64,000 nt of DNA from Heloderma charlesbogerti (taxonomy: Eukaryota; Chordata; Lepidosauria; Squamata; Helodermatidae), in assembly GCA_026122225.1 (NCBI GenBank), contig JANEZZ010002197.1, positions 1,364,001-1,428,000 of the forward strand, in the 5' to 3' direction. The notes under the pieces were generated by a model, which was not told the DNA's origin, made no database searches, and saw only the letters and a list, made by a program, of their open reading frames with translations. The position numbers were made by a program, and so were the translations under genes. Shown here in pieces: positions 10,858 through 22,307 of the stretch. Positions within the stretch are counted from its first letter, which is position 1, and each line of letters begins with the position of its first letter.

Positions 10858-12364
10858 GTAGCAGAAAGGGAAAGGCTAACATCAAGAGCAGGCAAGCATG
10901 TTAATGAACATTAGCTGAAGTGGAAGAACACTCTCAAGACTTTAATTAAAGCACATCAAAATGCATGTGTGATTTTGGTCTTAAGCTTCCTTGATTTCAA
11001 TGGGAAGAGCGATTTAACTTCATTTGGATTGGGGACAGGATCTCAGAGAGGAATTGTAGAACATCGCTGTTAGTAGGATGACGGGTCTTAGTCCAATATA
11101 CTGGGGGGTGGGAGCTTTTGGACCTGAGATGGGAAAGTCACTAGTTGGCAGGGCTATGTGGCTGGAGGGCTACAACAATTTAGTTAGGGTGGCAAAATAC
11201 TTAAATCTGGCCTTTCTTCACAGAACCAAACTTTGTAATATATGAATTTAGAAGGAAGAGCATTTACATACTCACTCCAGCAACGTAAATGGTTCCACTG
11301 GAAACCATGGTCTATGTTTACAGAATTCACGCATGGTTTTCCAGTTCAGCCTTGGAGAAGCTCGCTGAACCAGAAGCTTGATTTTGACTGTGTATTTAAA
11401 ATGACAGCCGAGATTTGAAGGTTTCCACAAGGGGGCAATCTGATTTTATGCCCAAGTTTATTTGGCCACATCTGTGCAGCTTCCTAAATGATCTCTTGGT
11501 TTTACCCCCACTGTATGTATTGAAACAAAGTCAACTTTAGATGAAAAGCACCTGTAGCAAGAAGGATAGGAATTGACCAGAAAGGACCAGGCCAAAATGA
11601 TGGATAGATTTGTGGCTTCCATGGAAAAAGAGAGGGAGAGAAAGAGAGAAAAGAAAGGGAGATTGCTAAACCTTAACCTTCTCAGAACACTAGGCAACAT
11701 TGCAGTCAGAAAAGTGAGATTTTAATAGGATTTTCTGGCAAGATAAAGCTTGGGTTGTAACATTAATTGATTTGGGGGCCTTATATGGGGAAAATCTGTC
11801 CTGCTCCCACCTGAGGAAGGAATTCCAGAATGTGAGGCATTCTTGGATAAGGAGGGGAAGGAGAAGTTCGGGGCGTGGGGGGGGGGAGAACTCACTTTGG
11901 AACATCAAGAGGCAATGTTCCCACAAGCAATCTTTTCCCCTGTGCTGGGATATAAATGGGAAGGTATTCTGTGATATGTTTGGCACTGAAGTCTTTGAAG
12001 AACTTCTGCATTTCACATCAGTAATGCAAACAGGCAGCTCATGGGACTCCACTAATGCAGCATGGTCTGGTGGGAAGGGGTTTGAAAGGTGGGCCTGATC
12101 ATGTGGTATCCTGAAAACCACACCTAAAATGGCAAATTTTGCACACAACCTAGGGATTGCAAAATACGTTAGACAAAATTATGGGCACAAGTTTGTCTAA
12201 TGTCTGCTGCAGCTGGACCTTAGTCCTTGAAACAGTGGAGTGGGAGAAATGATTGAAGCTGTTGCCAGGCATGCTCATTGCATGCAGGTTTCCTACAGTG
12301 TTGTCAGCATTGGGCCCTGGGTAGCTGAGTACCCAGGAGCTGTAGTGTAAGTCCCAAAAGGATA
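10858..12364. other. Unassigned sequence
   Basis: No named repeat or exon. It includes a GA-rich patch (11628-11661). The open frames at 11690-12148 lie antisense to each other and carry no domain I recognise. Confidence 0.4.
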
Positions 12365-12369
12365 GTGAC

Positions 12370-12938
12370 TGTCAGGAATGAATCTGAGTGTGTGGAGATC
12401 TGGCAGCTCAGATTCGGAATCAGAATGGGAACAGCCAGAACAGAGGGAGGCACGCTCCCTAGTGAGCCCAGATACGTGAGACTTTGTTTCCAAGACCTTG
12501 GCACACAGATGGCCCAGCCTGAACGGCTTCCCCATTCCTCCACCATGAGAACTCAAGTTTTGGAGGGAGAGGAGGAGGAGGGCGAGGGGTGTGACTTGAG
12601 GGACGACAAGGTCCGCCGCAGAGCGAAGCGGGAAAAGTTAGAGGCAGGGCTCAGATGCTCTGCCAGGTTTGCCGGAGCCAACCTAAGGGAGGGGCATCCT
12701 TGCCAAGCAAGTCTGGCTGTGAAGTTCATGTCCAGACTGCTGGCAACTTCTCTAACTTGCACTTTGTCTCCTCTATCGATGTTCATAGATGTGTGGATTA
12801 GCTAGTTCTATGCAGTGTGAGAGTTTCCTAGAACCTGCATTTGTAAAGAAGCTAGTTGTTTACTAATAAAGTAGCATTGGCCTGAAGCTTTGTTTCCTGG
12901 GGTGTGTTGATTGCGAATGGAGAGGACTGAACGCAACA
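12370..12938 (+). mobile_element. Solo LTR with perfect 5-bp target duplication
   Basis: A 569-bp LTR starting TGTCAGGAATG and ending CGCAACA. It is flanked by GTGAC at 12365-12369 and GTGAC at 12939-12943, an exact 5-bp duplication. AATAAA at 12865-12870 lies 68 bp before the 3' end, as in the LTR at 8086. Both share the TGTCAGG start, an acidic run (GAGGAGGAGGAGG at about 12571, and a Ser/Asp/Glu run in another frame near 12405) and a downstream Arg-rich segment (RRRAKREK at about 12615). No retroelement coding region follows. Superfamily is probably Gypsy by duplication length, inferred. Confidence 0.8.
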
Positions 12939-13089
12939 GTGACTGGTGTTGGATGGGGTGCTGGGGTAGAGACAGAGGCTGCATCAGTTGCAAGCGAAGA
13001 TCTGGAACTGGTTAAAAGCATCCAGTCAGGGTGGTGACTGAGATTGTCAACCAGCATCAAGGAGAGCCAGATTCATAGAAAGCCAACAT

Positions 13090-13730
13090 TAAGGGACAGG
13101 CAGTCTGTCCAAGGAGGAAGCTAATAGGAATTTGGAAGCAGGGAACAGAGGCTGGGAAATGCAGAGCACCAGGTGCCTTAAGTCAGGAGCTTTCTGGATT
13201 TGTGTGTGGCTGCCTACCGCAAGTGGTGGCCTTCTTCGTGAAGAACCTTCTGGGCTGACCCAGGTTGGCCATTGGCTCCTTCTGGGCAGGAAGGAGTATA
13301 AAGGGTTTCCTATTCCAGCTGAGCCTGGTTCGAGCAACAAGGTCTTCCCAAGCTCTGGCATGTTCCTGTATCCTTGGTTGTTCTTCGGTCCTTCCTCCTG
13401 GCTTGTCCTTCAGTCCTGACTTGCTGCTTGGCCCTGACTTCTGGTTTGCACTTTGGACTTGATTACTGGCTTGGTCCGCGGCCTCCAGGTTCCTGGTTCA
13501 TCTCAGACTGCTGCCCATGGCCTGGCCCTGACACTTAGCTCAAGACCAGGGGGACTGTTTCTCAGGCAAAAACTCAGGCCTGGCCTGGAAGTATTCATAA
13601 CTAGGCCACGTCGGGCAGAACACATGAGCTGTTTGTGGAGTAAAGCCGTGCTGTGATCCCGGAAGAGTGATGCTGCTGCTGCTGCTTTTTCTTCCCCTCT
13701 GCAGCCTTGAGTGGCTTCTCACACGGACAC
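13090..13730 (+). mobile_element. Possible second LTR-like segment with Pol II promoter
   Basis: A TATAAAG box lies at 13297-13303 with an inverted CCAAT (ATTGG) at 13271-13275. Downstream is a long stretch rich in CTGACTT/CTTGG pyrimidine words, then AGTAAAGC at about 13638. This layout resembles the U3-R-U5 organisation of squamate Gypsy LTRs. I cannot place either end or find a duplication, so this is a candidate only. Confidence 0.3.
13297..13303 (+). promoter_or_regulatory. TATA box, probably of an LTR promoter
   Basis: TATAAAG with an inverted CCAAT box 22 bases upstream (13271-13275), inside an LTR-like segment. No gene follows that it could be shown to drive. Confidence 0.3.
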
Positions 13731-15010
13731 TACTAGCCAGATTGAGAGGCACTCAGTTCAAATCCTGGTTGATACTTACAAGCAGTTCCTCTAGGCTGGT
13801 CCTATTGTTTCTGCACTAGGAAGCCTGCACACAATGAATATCTCTGCCATGATATTGCAAGAGCTTCTTCCCAGTTGCTGTCCTGTTGATGGAGGAGGCA
13901 ACTAGAAAGGTGGTGGTGGAGGAAGAGGCTGCCCATGTGGATGAAGCAATCTTTCCCTCATCTGCTGAAAAGGCTAAGTCCAGTCCTTGGAGCATTTGAG
14001 TTTGGGAGACGGGTTCAGAACTTGCCCCCTCCATGGACCCATCTGTAGTTTTAGGCATGATATGCTCTCTTTCAGCTTCTGTTGCTTTTCCTGTAAAATG
14101 GACTCACACTGTTCTTATTGTGAAAGATGAACGCACTATGCAGGGGGGGTCAAATGCTTTTAATTGGCGAAGTACTGCTACATACGTGATGACAGAGACA
14201 TGGGACACTGCTGCACCTGAGTGCAACATGCACAGACATGCACATAAAGAGAAAAGCAAACATATTAAAAGATGCAACCATAGATCCATGCAGGGATCCT
14301 CCTAGTTTGGTCAGTGTTTCCCTGCAGTGTCCAACAGAATGGTCAGAACTGGTGTTTAGGCCCAGCAAAGGGGTTATATATAGTTCTTAGCCAATCAAAA
14401 CTTTGCCTTGCAAAATGACAGCACAAAATTGGTCCAATTTCAGGATTTGTTCAGCTAACCAGCTAAGGTCTCCAACGGCCCCTAATTTGTATGCCATGGG
14501 GGTAGTCACCTGATGAGGATTCATTTCTAGATCACCATTCCCTCTGTGTGTCACAGCCTTTTATTTCTCATTTCTTCCCAGCCTCCTCACTGCCTTCAGA
14601 GTATGACATAACCCCCCTTTGCTTCTGTGCCAGGAGGTCAGTGCATGTTATTCTGTTGCCTAATGGGCCAGCTGCAGATGTGAGAACAGGATGTGTGCAT
14701 GGAAGGGCTAGCTGTGAGGGTTGCATAGGTCTGTCCCTGAAACCACGGGGGCAGGCGGCTGGGCAGCAAGCAGAATAATGCCACAAAACCTGGTCCCTTG
14801 GGATGGGGTGTGTCTTTTGTTAGCTCTAGGGAAAAAGCCAGCAATCTTGGCTCCATCCACTAAAGATAAAGTCTTGTCTCTGTTCACCAAAGATAATTAA
14901 AAAAATGTTTGAGCCTTTCTGAGACTACACAAAGCTTTGGGGGGAAACTCCAAAAATCTTCTTCCAGATTAATATTTGCTGAAGCTGAAGTAAACACCGT
15001 TTGTTGTTTT
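13731..15010. other. Unassigned sequence
   Basis: No element with definable ends. Open frames at 14033-14368 and 14548-14890 overlap on opposite strands and are not supported as genes. Confidence 0.4.
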
Positions 15011-15365
15011 AGTTTATTTATTTAAAATATTTATATACCACCCTTCATTTCATATTTCCAGGGTGGCTCAGAATAGCTTGAAACACAGCAATAAAACACA
15101 TTGCAATAAATTAGCCAAGTAAAATAGTAATTCACAGTTTACAATTTGAGTTTAAAATCTGAGTTTAAAATGCCTGGGTAAATGAAAAGATTTTTACTTA
15201 GCACTTGAAGCACATTGGCATCGGCACCAGGCAGGCCTCACTGGGCAGGGCACAGTGGCACACAACAGACTAAAAGGCCCTTGTTGACTTCTGCCTCATC
15301 TCTGATGGGGGAGGCACAACGAGGATGGTCTCATCCAAGATGATCTTAAAGTCAATGTAAGCAGG
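15011..15365 (-). mobile_element. LINE-2 3' end, degraded
   Basis: On plus it opens with TTTATTTATTTAAAATATTT followed by ATATACCACCCTTC, the reverse complement of the L2 3' tail. It then runs through the usual AATAAAACA-rich UTR into decayed C-terminal coding sequence. Truncated around 15365. Confidence 0.6.
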
Positions 15366-18300
15366 TTTGATGTGTGATTAGGTGTTCCTATGGGTTGTGA
15401 AACTAGGTGGAAATCCATTGAACAACAGTGTTGTAAAATGTGGGGTCAGGAGCAGATTGCTTCCTATTTGAATTTGGCCCCTTAGGCTGAAAGAGATTCA
15501 ACACCCCCAGTGTAGATGAACCAAGGAGTAACAATTCTGCTCTACTGAGTGTGTTGGAAAATGGCTAGAATGTATAGATATCCCCCTCTGTAACTGAGAA
15601 GTAGCTATTAACATGTAGGCCACCAAAAGGCCCATCTAGTTTGATGAGTGGGGGGCAAGGATGGAAAGGCAATAGCCAGCAATGGTGTAAGTAAGGGCAG
15701 GGCTAGTTTGCTTTCTAAAACTTGGCCCAAGCCCCTGTTACCCAACTGAATGTAGCCTGTAAAGGAGATATGCATTGCCTGCCTTTCTTCCAACCCAGAA
15801 GCTGTGCTCCCATAAGTGGAGTTCTGTTTTTGGGTGTGTGTACGTGTCAGAAATATACCGTCCCGTACTGTGTGACCTTGGAGCTGCCTTCAAAAAAGAA
15901 AACAAGGACATTACTTCCCCCTCCCTAGTGTCCCGGGTGCTGCTCAAGGTTTGCCCCCATTGTAACATTGTCTCCAAGTGAATCACTTCTCACTCCAGCC
16001 CTCACCCATATTGAATGTCATCCATTCACTTATATAGGAGAAAGTAAAGGGGTATACACAGCAATACTTTTGGGGTTGTGGTGGATTGAGAATAAAGAAT
16101 GCTCCTTTCTTTGTAGTCTTACCTCTTCATCTAGATGGTCGTCCTAACCCCAAAGTGTGACGCAATGCTGGCTTTTCTGTATATACAGAGATATTTAAAG
16201 TGATGGCATAAAGTGAGGATGCCACACAGTGTGGCCTGTGGAGAGAGTGTCCTCAGAACTTTCCAGAGCTTTGGCCACATCAGCTTATTTTTTAATGCCT
16301 CTGTTGTAAACGACTAGAACCAGGGAGGTTTTCCTCCATTATGGTCAATTATGGTCATAGCTTTCCTTTCCTCCCCCCACCCCTTTTCATCTGGAGATGT
16401 TAGAAACTGCCACAGATATAAACAGGAAGTGTGGAATTGCACCTCTGTACCAAATTTCCCGTTGAGATGACTCAGTGGAAGGATTTTACTTACTAGTCTT
16501 CACTATATGGTGCAAGGACTAATTCTGCTGCATGTTAAGCAGTTTGGTTGGGGTCAGAAAAGAGGGGGTGATTTCCTTTGTGCAATGTGACTTGACTCTC
16601 TCATTTGAATCATCTGGGGGTATGTGCTGTGCAGGCAGCTTTCTGTATAGTACACCTGCTGTCTGTTTACCAGAGTAAGGCATATAGGCAGCCATACCTG
16701 AATCAAGACAGAGGAGGTGGTTTTTCCAGTTCAGGATTTCTGCTTCTTGTTTCTGAAATTGAAGTGGGAGACTTGAGCTGAAGTCAGAAGTGTGGTAGGC
16801 ACCGCTACATTGACCAAGCAAGGGCAGAAGGCCAGGATTCCAATATTTATATCAGCGCTGGCCAATCCAGGGGTTTCATACTACCTGCCAGTCACAGGGG
16901 CTGATGTTACACAGCCATCTTCCCTTCAGTGCCTGAAAAAAGACTTTGAGGCCTGAAAACACATAGTCCCAGGTAGTTCACTAGACTAGTTTTGGCCCTA
17001 GCGCATGGGCTCCCAGTTTGAGTTCTTAAGAGTTCTGTTTTTGTAGGTTGGATGTTGGCATTCACAACATGGTATGGGGAGGAAGTATTTTATGCCTCAT
17101 ACTAAAATGATGAGCCATAAAGTAGGTGGTGATGACACAGCCATGTTATAGACTGTATTCCATATTGCCCTGCAAAACTGGGAAATAATCACAACAAAAC
17201 TGCAGTTTTGTAAGAAAATATGCCAGATCATGTTCACACACAAAAAGAAGCACTTTTGCTGCTGCTGCTGCTGTTGTTGAAGGGAGACATCTGCAACCTT
17301 TGTGACAAATGAGGAACGAACATGCATTTGTTGCACCATGAACAGTCATCTAAATCATTTTATAGCGATCCTGTTTCAAGGGTTTGCCACTTTGAATCAG
17401 CAGAGGGCTCTGCAGTCCATGGGGAAGCTCCTGAGGGAAGGGAAGGGGAGCTGTATGTGTGTGTGTGTGTATGTATGATAGAGTGAGAGACACAGAGAGA
17501 AGCCTGATGATGGAGTTGCATTCTGGGAAATTTCTGCTTTCTCTCAGCATGACTGTCTATTTAGGGCGCTCCTGTGCAAAACTCCCAAGTATGTTGGAAA
17601 GAGTCCAGCTGCTCTGGCGTTCCTGAGTGTAGAATTTGCCCTGATGAACACTGCCTGACCTTTTTCCTGTTTCAAACTGTTAAGAACTATATTGTAGGTG
17701 GGAGAGAACCCCAAGCCTTCAGTGTTTAACTTTTGCCTGCTCTTTTAGTTCGGGGAGGAGTACTGGAGCTCTCCAAAGTAAGGATGTGTGTGTCGAAGAA
17801 CAGTCTTTAACTGTCTCTTTTTGGTATACATCTCCAAGGACATGTCTCAGTGAAATCAAAGGGTATCACCATCTCTGTACCACTGCCTTCAATGCATTAT
17901 CCCCCCCCCACTCCATCCTCCTGAAATTGAAGGATAACAAAATTATTAGCCTGACTTTCTCCCTATCATATGTCTTCTACTGCAGAGGTTAATTTCTAAA
18001 ATGAAATATGAGAATAAAGAAATTGAATAGAGAGTGAATGCACTTCCTGATTTCAGAAATGCAAAGTATCGGGCCCCGGTTTTATATGAATGTTACCCCC
18101 TTTGTCATGGAATCTCATCTTTCTTTCACATGATGAGGGGAAGGCACTCTTCGAAAGCATTTTTTTTCCTGAATTCCTGCTTCTAGGGCTGAGCTGTCTA
18201 GCGCTGAAAGCAAGTTTTCTAGCTCAGCCATAACGAGTCCTTCTGATTCAAAATTAAATACAGCACCACACCTTAAATCCTGCCTCACACCCACCTGTCT

Positions 18301-18414
18301 CCTGTAGTTTCTCTGTCTCAACACAAAGTCAGATGTGCACTCACTAAACAATGTGCAGCATCGTGCAGGATTTTGCACGCTTTGTATTCCTCTTCCCGGC
18401 GAACACTGTCAGCG
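15366..18414. other. Unassigned sequence with short microsatellites
   Basis: No gene or named element recognised. Simple repeats: a CTG/TTG run at 17256-17279, a TG run at 17454-17471 and a poly-C run at 17901-17909. The ends of any older repeats are not visible to me. Confidence 0.4.
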
Positions 18415-18775
18415 CTTATTTATTTATTTATTTATAACATTTGTATCCCGCCCTATATCATTAAGATCTCAAGGCGGCGTAGAGATAAAATCAATTTAAA
18501 CAGTATAAAACAATAACCAATTTAAACAGGTAAAAACATATTAAACCATTAAGCAAACTAGTACCAATTAGAAAATCTAAAACAAAAAAGCAGTTAAAAC
18601 AGTGTGCAACTTTAGGGAATTCAGTTAGCCCTCAAAGGCTTTGGTGAAAAGCCATGTTTTAACTTGGCGCTGAAACAAAAGTAATATCTGCGCCAGTCCG
18701 GCCCCCAAGGGGAGGGCATTCCACAACCGGGGTGCCACAGCAGAGAAAGCCCTCTCCCACGTCCCACCACAGCAT
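18415..18775 (-). mobile_element. LINE-2 3' end and C-terminal coding remnant
   Basis: On plus it starts with four TTTA units (about 18417-18433), then CATTTGTATCCCGCCC, the complement of the L2 tail. Next comes an A-rich UTR with repeated AGTTAAAAC words, then GGAGGGCATTCCACAACCGG ... AGAGAAAGCCCTCTC. The latter is the complement of the ORF2 C-terminal phrase containing RAFS..A..LWN. Frame broken. Confidence 0.7.
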
Positions 18776-19012
18776 ATGTCTTGCACTGGTGGGACACAGA
18801 GGAGGGCTACATTGTGGTTCAGAGTTTGGTGTGGGGAGAATGCTTCTCTCCTTTGTCATTTTCTTCCTGTTACGTTCAGCAAGACAGATTTCAATTCCAA
18901 TGCAATGTAATGGAACACGGTTAGTTTTGCTGTTTGGGGAATAACTGGTTTTTTGTTTGTTTACAATTTTCAGTATGGCCTCTGGTGCTGGAGGAGATGA
19001 GCACATGTAGCA

Positions 19013-19015
<3 letters not shown>

Positions 19016-19065
<50 letters not shown>
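19016..19065 (+). repeat. Compound (GT)n(AG)n microsatellite
   Basis: About 14 GT units run directly into about 10 AG units. Simple sequence, no function implied. Confidence 0.95.
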
Positions 19066-19067
<2 letters not shown>

Positions 19068-20084
19068 AGAGCATGGGACTTCTTTATAAAACGGGATTCC
19101 TTTATTTTTTAAAAATGGCGGAGTGTTTAAAGTGGCACTGCTTGTGACACAACAACTTGTGACCCAGCAGTGTAAATTTTCATGTAAGTTGACCATGCAC
19201 ACAAGAATTCTTTATTTATAGTCATTCATTCTGCATGCATTTATTTGTTCTGAATGTTTGTGTCTATATACATTTAGTTACAGCTTTTATCGTTATCTCC
19301 CTGCCCCATACATAATAACTGATATAGTTTTGTGTGTGTGAGTAATACAAGTATTGGCATAATCACAGTTCCTTTTGGTTTCTTGCTTGTTGAGGAAACT
19401 TTTATATGATAGTTTTCCCTTTCTCCCTCGTAGTAAATCATTCTTGTGAACACAGCCAGGTGCTGCTTCACCAGAAAATACAAGTGTTCAGTGGCTAATG
19501 CTAAACGGTAGGCCTGAGCTACAAACATATAGGTGGAAATGAGGCTCCTTGCATTTCAAGTGTGGCGGGGTGAGACTGCTGCTGCTTTTTTCTTTAAATA
19601 GTCTTGTTGGACAGTTGGGGGAACAAAGGCTTTTCTCCCTCATCCCCTCCCTGCTCAGCCCTCTTGTGTCAGCGCTGACAGCTGTGCAGAGGCAAAGAGC
19701 CTTGCCTTGTTCCTCAGGCTGTGTAACTTGGGCTTGTTGAGACATGTGAGGAAAAGAGAATGGGGGTGAATTGGAACAGGGCACAAGGCTTTGGTTTTGC
19801 ATATGCCACCCTGAATCAGGCAGGGAAGGGCCTCACATGTACACTGTGCTTTTGTGGTTTTGATGGTAGCAGTGAAGTGGAAGGTGGTGAGGGGTGGGGG
19901 AGAAATGCTCATGACAGCAGGGCGGCCATGTTTGGTTTTGTGAGGGAAGCCACTTTGACAGCCCTCTGCTTGGTTCTTTGAAGACACCATTGCAGGTCAC
20001 TTGATGATGTGTGAGAGAACCTGTGCTTGCCTTGCTAAGGTCTCACTGGGGTGGCAAAAATCCGTATCTGAGCTGGACCACTTC
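19066..20084. other. Unassigned sequence
   Basis: No repeat family or exon recognised. Several opposite-strand open frames at 19488-19990 have no domain. Confidence 0.4.
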
Positions 20085-20300
20085 AGGCTGCAGGTGGGGG
20101 CTCAAATGATTGAATGTACAAAAAAAAAATCCCTGCACAATATTAAACTATATGCCAGGGACGGAAGTTCTAAGCTAGACGTCTACTGGATGTGCTGTTT
20201 TTCTCTGTGGAGAGATTTTTATTTATTTATTTTTGTAAGGAGGAATGTTCTGCCCTGTGAGCCTCCCGCAAGCGGTTTAAAGCGGTATGGTCCAGGTACC
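20085..20300. repeat. Unclassified interspersed repeat, related to 42515-42730
   Basis: Shares ordered words with 42515-42730: CAGGCTGCAGGTGGGGGCTC against CAGGCTACAAGTGCGGGGCTC, then GTGGAGAG/GTGGAGGA, a T-rich block, AATGTTCTGCC/AACATTCTATC, and finally GCGGTATGGTCCAG/GTGGTTTGGTCCAG. Two diverged copies of one family are the simplest reading. No termini or coding sequence were identified. Confidence 0.5.
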
Positions 20301-20440
20301 AGTTTATCGCTTCAGTAAGAGCCAAAGCAGACATTACGCAGCATGTGGAACAGTAAAAAGAAGAGAGAAGAAAGAAAAACAGCTGTGGGAGGCTGTGACT
20401 GGGAGTGGAGGAAAGGCAGGAGTAAAGGGACTGCATAACC

Positions 20441-20577
20441 CAGGGGTAGGCCATGTGATGTCCTCCAGATGTTTTGAACAACAACTCCCATAATTCCTGA
20501 CCATTGGCCATGCTCGCTGGGGCTTATGGGAGTTGTAGTTCAAAACATCTGGAGGGCACCAGATTCCTCACCTGTGG
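20441..20577. mobile_element. Foldback MITE
   Basis: Starts CAGGGGTAGGCCATG and ends ATTCCTCACCTG. The arms ATGTTTTGAACAACAACTCC and GGAGTTGTAGTTCAAAACAT are a long near-perfect inverted pair. Flanks show no obvious duplication. Confidence 0.7.
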
Positions 20578-21105
20578 CTTAACTCTTTATCTTCCAGCTA
20601 TTTTCCTCCACAGAAAGGCCCCCAGCTGCTTTTTTACCTATGGGTGTGTGTGTGTGTGTGTAAGATATGGATTTTTTCCTTTGTGGTTTGAAGAAACAGC
20701 TCAGGAGGGCATATTTTGGTAAACAGCCGGAGGGGAGAGGGGTAGCCACTGCCCAGGACAGGCAGGGAAAGCTGGAGTACATAATAAAGCCGCTGTGTTT
20801 CTCCATTTTATCTGTGGTTATCTGATCTCTCCTTAGCAGCCAGTTCCTGTTCTTCCCTCTCCAATCCCTTAGGGACAATTAACTCAAACTGGCACTCTCC
20901 TCTAAAGGTGATATAAGGTAGGCATTACCTAGATAAACAATGGAAGGAAAAATATGGGAGTTGTCAGGTTAGAATCCTTTTCCATATAAAAACTTTCTGC
21001 ATGTAGAAAGTTAGCACATGTGGGAAGGGTTCTAGCCCAGCTCTCTCCCTGCTGTGCTGGTTTTCTTCTTAGAGTTAGGCTTTTTCTTTTTTTAAAATAA
21101 GCATT

Positions 21106-21490
21106 TGTTGTTGTTCAGTCGTTCAGTCGTGTCCGACTCTTCATGACCCCATGGACCACAGCACGCCAGGCCTTCCTGTCCTGCGCTCTCTCCCGAAGCG
21201 TGCTCAAGTTCATATTCATTGCATCGGTGATGCTATCTAGCCATCTCATCCTCTGCCATCCCCTTCTCCTTTTGCCTTCAGTCTTTCCCAGCATCAGGGT
21301 CTTTTCCAGAGAGTTTTCTCTTCGCATTAGGTGGCCAAAATATTTGAGCTTCAGCTTCTGTCCTTCCAATGAGCACTCAGGGTTGATTTCCTTTAGGATG
21401 GACTGATTTGACCTCCTTGCAGTCCAGGGGACTCGTAAGAGTCTTCTCCAGCACCACAGTTCGAAAGCATCAGTTCTTTGGCGCTCAGCC
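21106..21490 (-). mobile_element. RTE-BovB LINE, 3' end
   Basis: The minus strand encodes the BovB ORF2 C-terminus: DAFELWCWRRLLRVPW, then YFGHLMRRENSLEKTLMLGK, RMRWLDSITDAMNMNLSTL and RERAQDRKAWRAVVHG. The copy ends in the typical CGACTGAACAACAACAA tail (plus-strand 21106-21125). The frame is intact over about 125 codons, so it is relatively young, but everything upstream of residue block AFELWCWRR is missing. Confidence 0.85.
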
Positions 21491-21921
21491 TGCATCTTGA
21501 AGTCCATTCTTCCACTTTGGAACCCTTCCTCCACCACCCTCTTCCCCCATTGTCCAGACATTGGGGAAAGGTCTGAAGAAAGAAGTTCTCTACACATAGG
21601 CTCCCTTCCATGACTGAGAAGCCTGAATGCTCAGGCCCCACTTTCCTGGTGTGAACCATGATAATCGAATGGAGCAGGATGCCTACATAGGGCTGATATC
21701 TGGCTTTATATGTGGTTTCTTTTCATGTAATAAATGTAACACGTAGCCAGCTTCTTAGGTAGACAAAGTGTTTTAAACACTTGAAATATGGCATATAAAT
21801 GTTAAGTATTATTAAAAAGCACGCTGCCATTAATCCCTAATTTGGCTGCAATTTCTAAAATGAGGAGTGCTGCCTGGAAGCTCAGCTCCCTAACTCCAGA
21901 TATGCGGGGATTGGCTGCACC
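21491..21921. other. Unassigned sequence
   Basis: Nothing recognised beyond a short A/T-rich stretch. The long minus-strand open frame covering the BovB end extends to 21597, but its N-terminal part is not BovB. Confidence 0.4.
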
Positions 21922-22307
21922 TAGGGATGTCGGAGAAATCTGCAACAGAACCAAATGTCTGGATTTACATGAATCCGACCGGTAGATTCCACAGTAGACC
22001 AGCTTTCCCCCTGTCGGGTGGATTCTGCAGACTTGTGGCCCATTTTTTTCTAACTTTCCCAAATTTTGGGCTGTAGAAAAATACACAAAATAAAAAAACC
22101 TGGACAAAAGTGCAAATTTCTGCCATAGCCTAAAGCGTGAAAATGCACATTTGGGGGAAATTTGCACATTTTCGCACATGCACCTTTGTAGAAATTCAGA
22201 AACACCCCCCCCCCCGATTCTGTCGATGGGTGGATGATGGAACGAAAAGTGCCTGACAATTGGCGAAACACAAACGGAACGGATTTCACACAATCTGTAC
22301 ATCCCTA
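21922..22307. mobile_element. Non-autonomous DNA transposon with TAGGGATGT termini
   Basis: TAGGGATGT at 21922-21930 and ACATCCCTA at 22299-22307 are perfect 9-bp inverted ends, 386 bp apart. The interior has repeated TGCAAATTT/TGCACATTT words, a poly-C run (22206-22216) and no coding potential. The flanking 8 bp on each side do not match, so either the insertion is old or the ends are slightly misplaced. Confidence 0.55.
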
